64,000 bases of DNA from NCBI RefSeq assembly GCF_003258515.1, contig NZ_QGEH01000001.1:1-64000 (forward strand). Reading direction: 5' to 3'. Under the pieces are notes generated by a model. That model did not search any database and had not been told where the DNA came from. It saw only the letters and a list, made by a program, of their open reading frames with translations. The position numbers were made by a program, and so were the translations under genes. The DNA is from Marinobacter bohaiensis. GTDB lineage: Bacteria; Pseudomonadota; Gammaproteobacteria; Pseudomonadales; Oleiphilaceae. Shown one piece after another: positions 63,635-64,000 of the stretch; the stretch's first letter is position 1; the number at the start of each line of letters is the position of its first letter.

Positions 63635-64000
63635 TCAGACGCTGAACCGCGCCACCCGGGTCCGCAGGTTTTCACCCAGCTGCGCCAGCTCGGTGCTGGA
63701 CGAGGCCACCTGGGTCGCGGCGCTGGCGGACTGGTCGCTGATGTCGCGGATGCGGGTGACGTTCTGGTTGATGTCTTCCGCCACCGACGACTGCTGCTCC
63801 GCCGCCGTGGCGATCTGGCTGTTGAGCTGGCGGATCTCCTCCACCGACTGGGTGATCGCCTTGATGGTGCGGCCCGCGGTCTGGGCGCGGTCCAGGGTGC
63901 GGCCGGCGAGGTCGGTGCCTTCGCTCATGGCCGTCACCGAGGCTTCCGCGCTGTGCACCAGTTTGTCGATCAACGATTCGATCTCCTCCGCCGAACTCTG
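63635..64000 (-). CDS. Methyl-accepting chemotaxis protein, C-terminal part (5' end outside window)
   Basis: The frame is open to the window edge, so the start lies beyond 64000. The visible ~122 residues are the C-terminal end of the cytoplasmic signalling helix: 'IEEIRQLNSQIATAAEQQSSVAEDINQNVTRIRDISDQSASAATQVA' type heptads, with the typical glutamine/glutamate-rich methylation stretch. A transducer with a sensor domain is expected upstream. Its ligand cannot be known from this fragment. Confidence 0.9.
   Translation of the reverse strand, partial: QSSAEEIESLIDKLVHSAEASVTAMSEGTDLAGRTLDRAQTAGRTIKAITQSVEEIRQLNSQIATAAEQQSSVAEDINQNVTRIRDISDQSASAATQVASSSTELAQLGENLRTRVARFSV

Overview
This 64 kb window is a GC-rich chromosomal segment from a Gammaproteobacterium, most likely a free-living aerobic marine or halophilic one. 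The evidence is the gene families: ExbB-ExbD-ExbD-TonB, an AGCS alanine/glycine-sodium symporter, MetNIQ, FghA, NasST-NasA nitrate assimilation, a periplasmic LigE-type DNA ligase, DUF6279, and several GGDEF/HDOD signalling proteins. I cannot name the genus. I saw no rRNA, tRNA, insertion sequence or CRISPR array. Both ends cut a gene: vgrG at the left and a chemotaxis receptor at the right.

Layout. (1) 1-6771: a type VI secretion cargo module of VgrG, DUF4123 adaptor, a large MIX-type membrane-active effector and an overlapping membrane protein that is probably its immunity partner. The effector pair looks more AT-rich than its surroundings. (2) 6999-8436: acyl-CoA thioesterase and exported ATP-dependent DNA ligase. 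(3) 8517-13379: nitrate assimilation. nasT-nasS diverge from nasA, whose leader carries a sigma-54 promoter, an ANTAR-type hairpin and an intrinsic terminator. (4) 13432-17760: SprT-like peptidase, then an isoquinoline-1-oxidoreductase-type molybdoenzyme with a diheme cytochrome. (5) 17774-20280: TonB operon behind a Fur-box-like palindrome. (6) 20435-28771: diguanylate cyclase, two transport proteins, lytic transglycosylase, exported glutathione peroxidase, amidase and an unknown acidic protein. (7) 28831-34377: HupE/UreJ, TPR protein, small lipoprotein and DUF4331 protein, divergent from an ECF sigma/anti-sigma pair. (8) 34385-45684: HDOD-GAF protein, MetNIQ, 1-Cys peroxiredoxin, AGCS symporter, alpha/beta hydrolase, glyoxalase I, a previously hidden 53-codon gene with its own terminator, a GAF protein, a CBS protein and FghA. 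(9) 45829-59259: 5'-nucleotidase-like lipoprotein, DUF6279 and DCC proteins, an electrophile-stress pair (DJ-1/PfpI plus PIG3-type quinone oxidoreductase) behind a TetR-like palindrome, a kinase-like protein, a degenerate HD-GYP protein, thioesterase, second cyclase, MATE exporter, hydrolase, FolE and EamA transporter. (10) 59566-63428: a methionine-rich exported peptide, two-component system and exported MsrA-MsrB fusion, bracketed by two inverted copies of a roughly 95 bp REP-like repeat.

The best candidates for undescribed biology are four. First, the Met-rich peptide, two-component system and MsrAB block, which may be a periplasmic methionine-based oxidant sink that is repaired and sensed locally. 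Second, the ECF-linked DUF4331, lipoprotein, TPR and HupE module, which has a UUCG terminator embedded inside its third gene. Third, the MIX effector/immunity pair. Fourth, the orphan 53-codon gene at 42550-42711 with its structured upstream region. All function statements come from reading motifs by eye; no database search was run.
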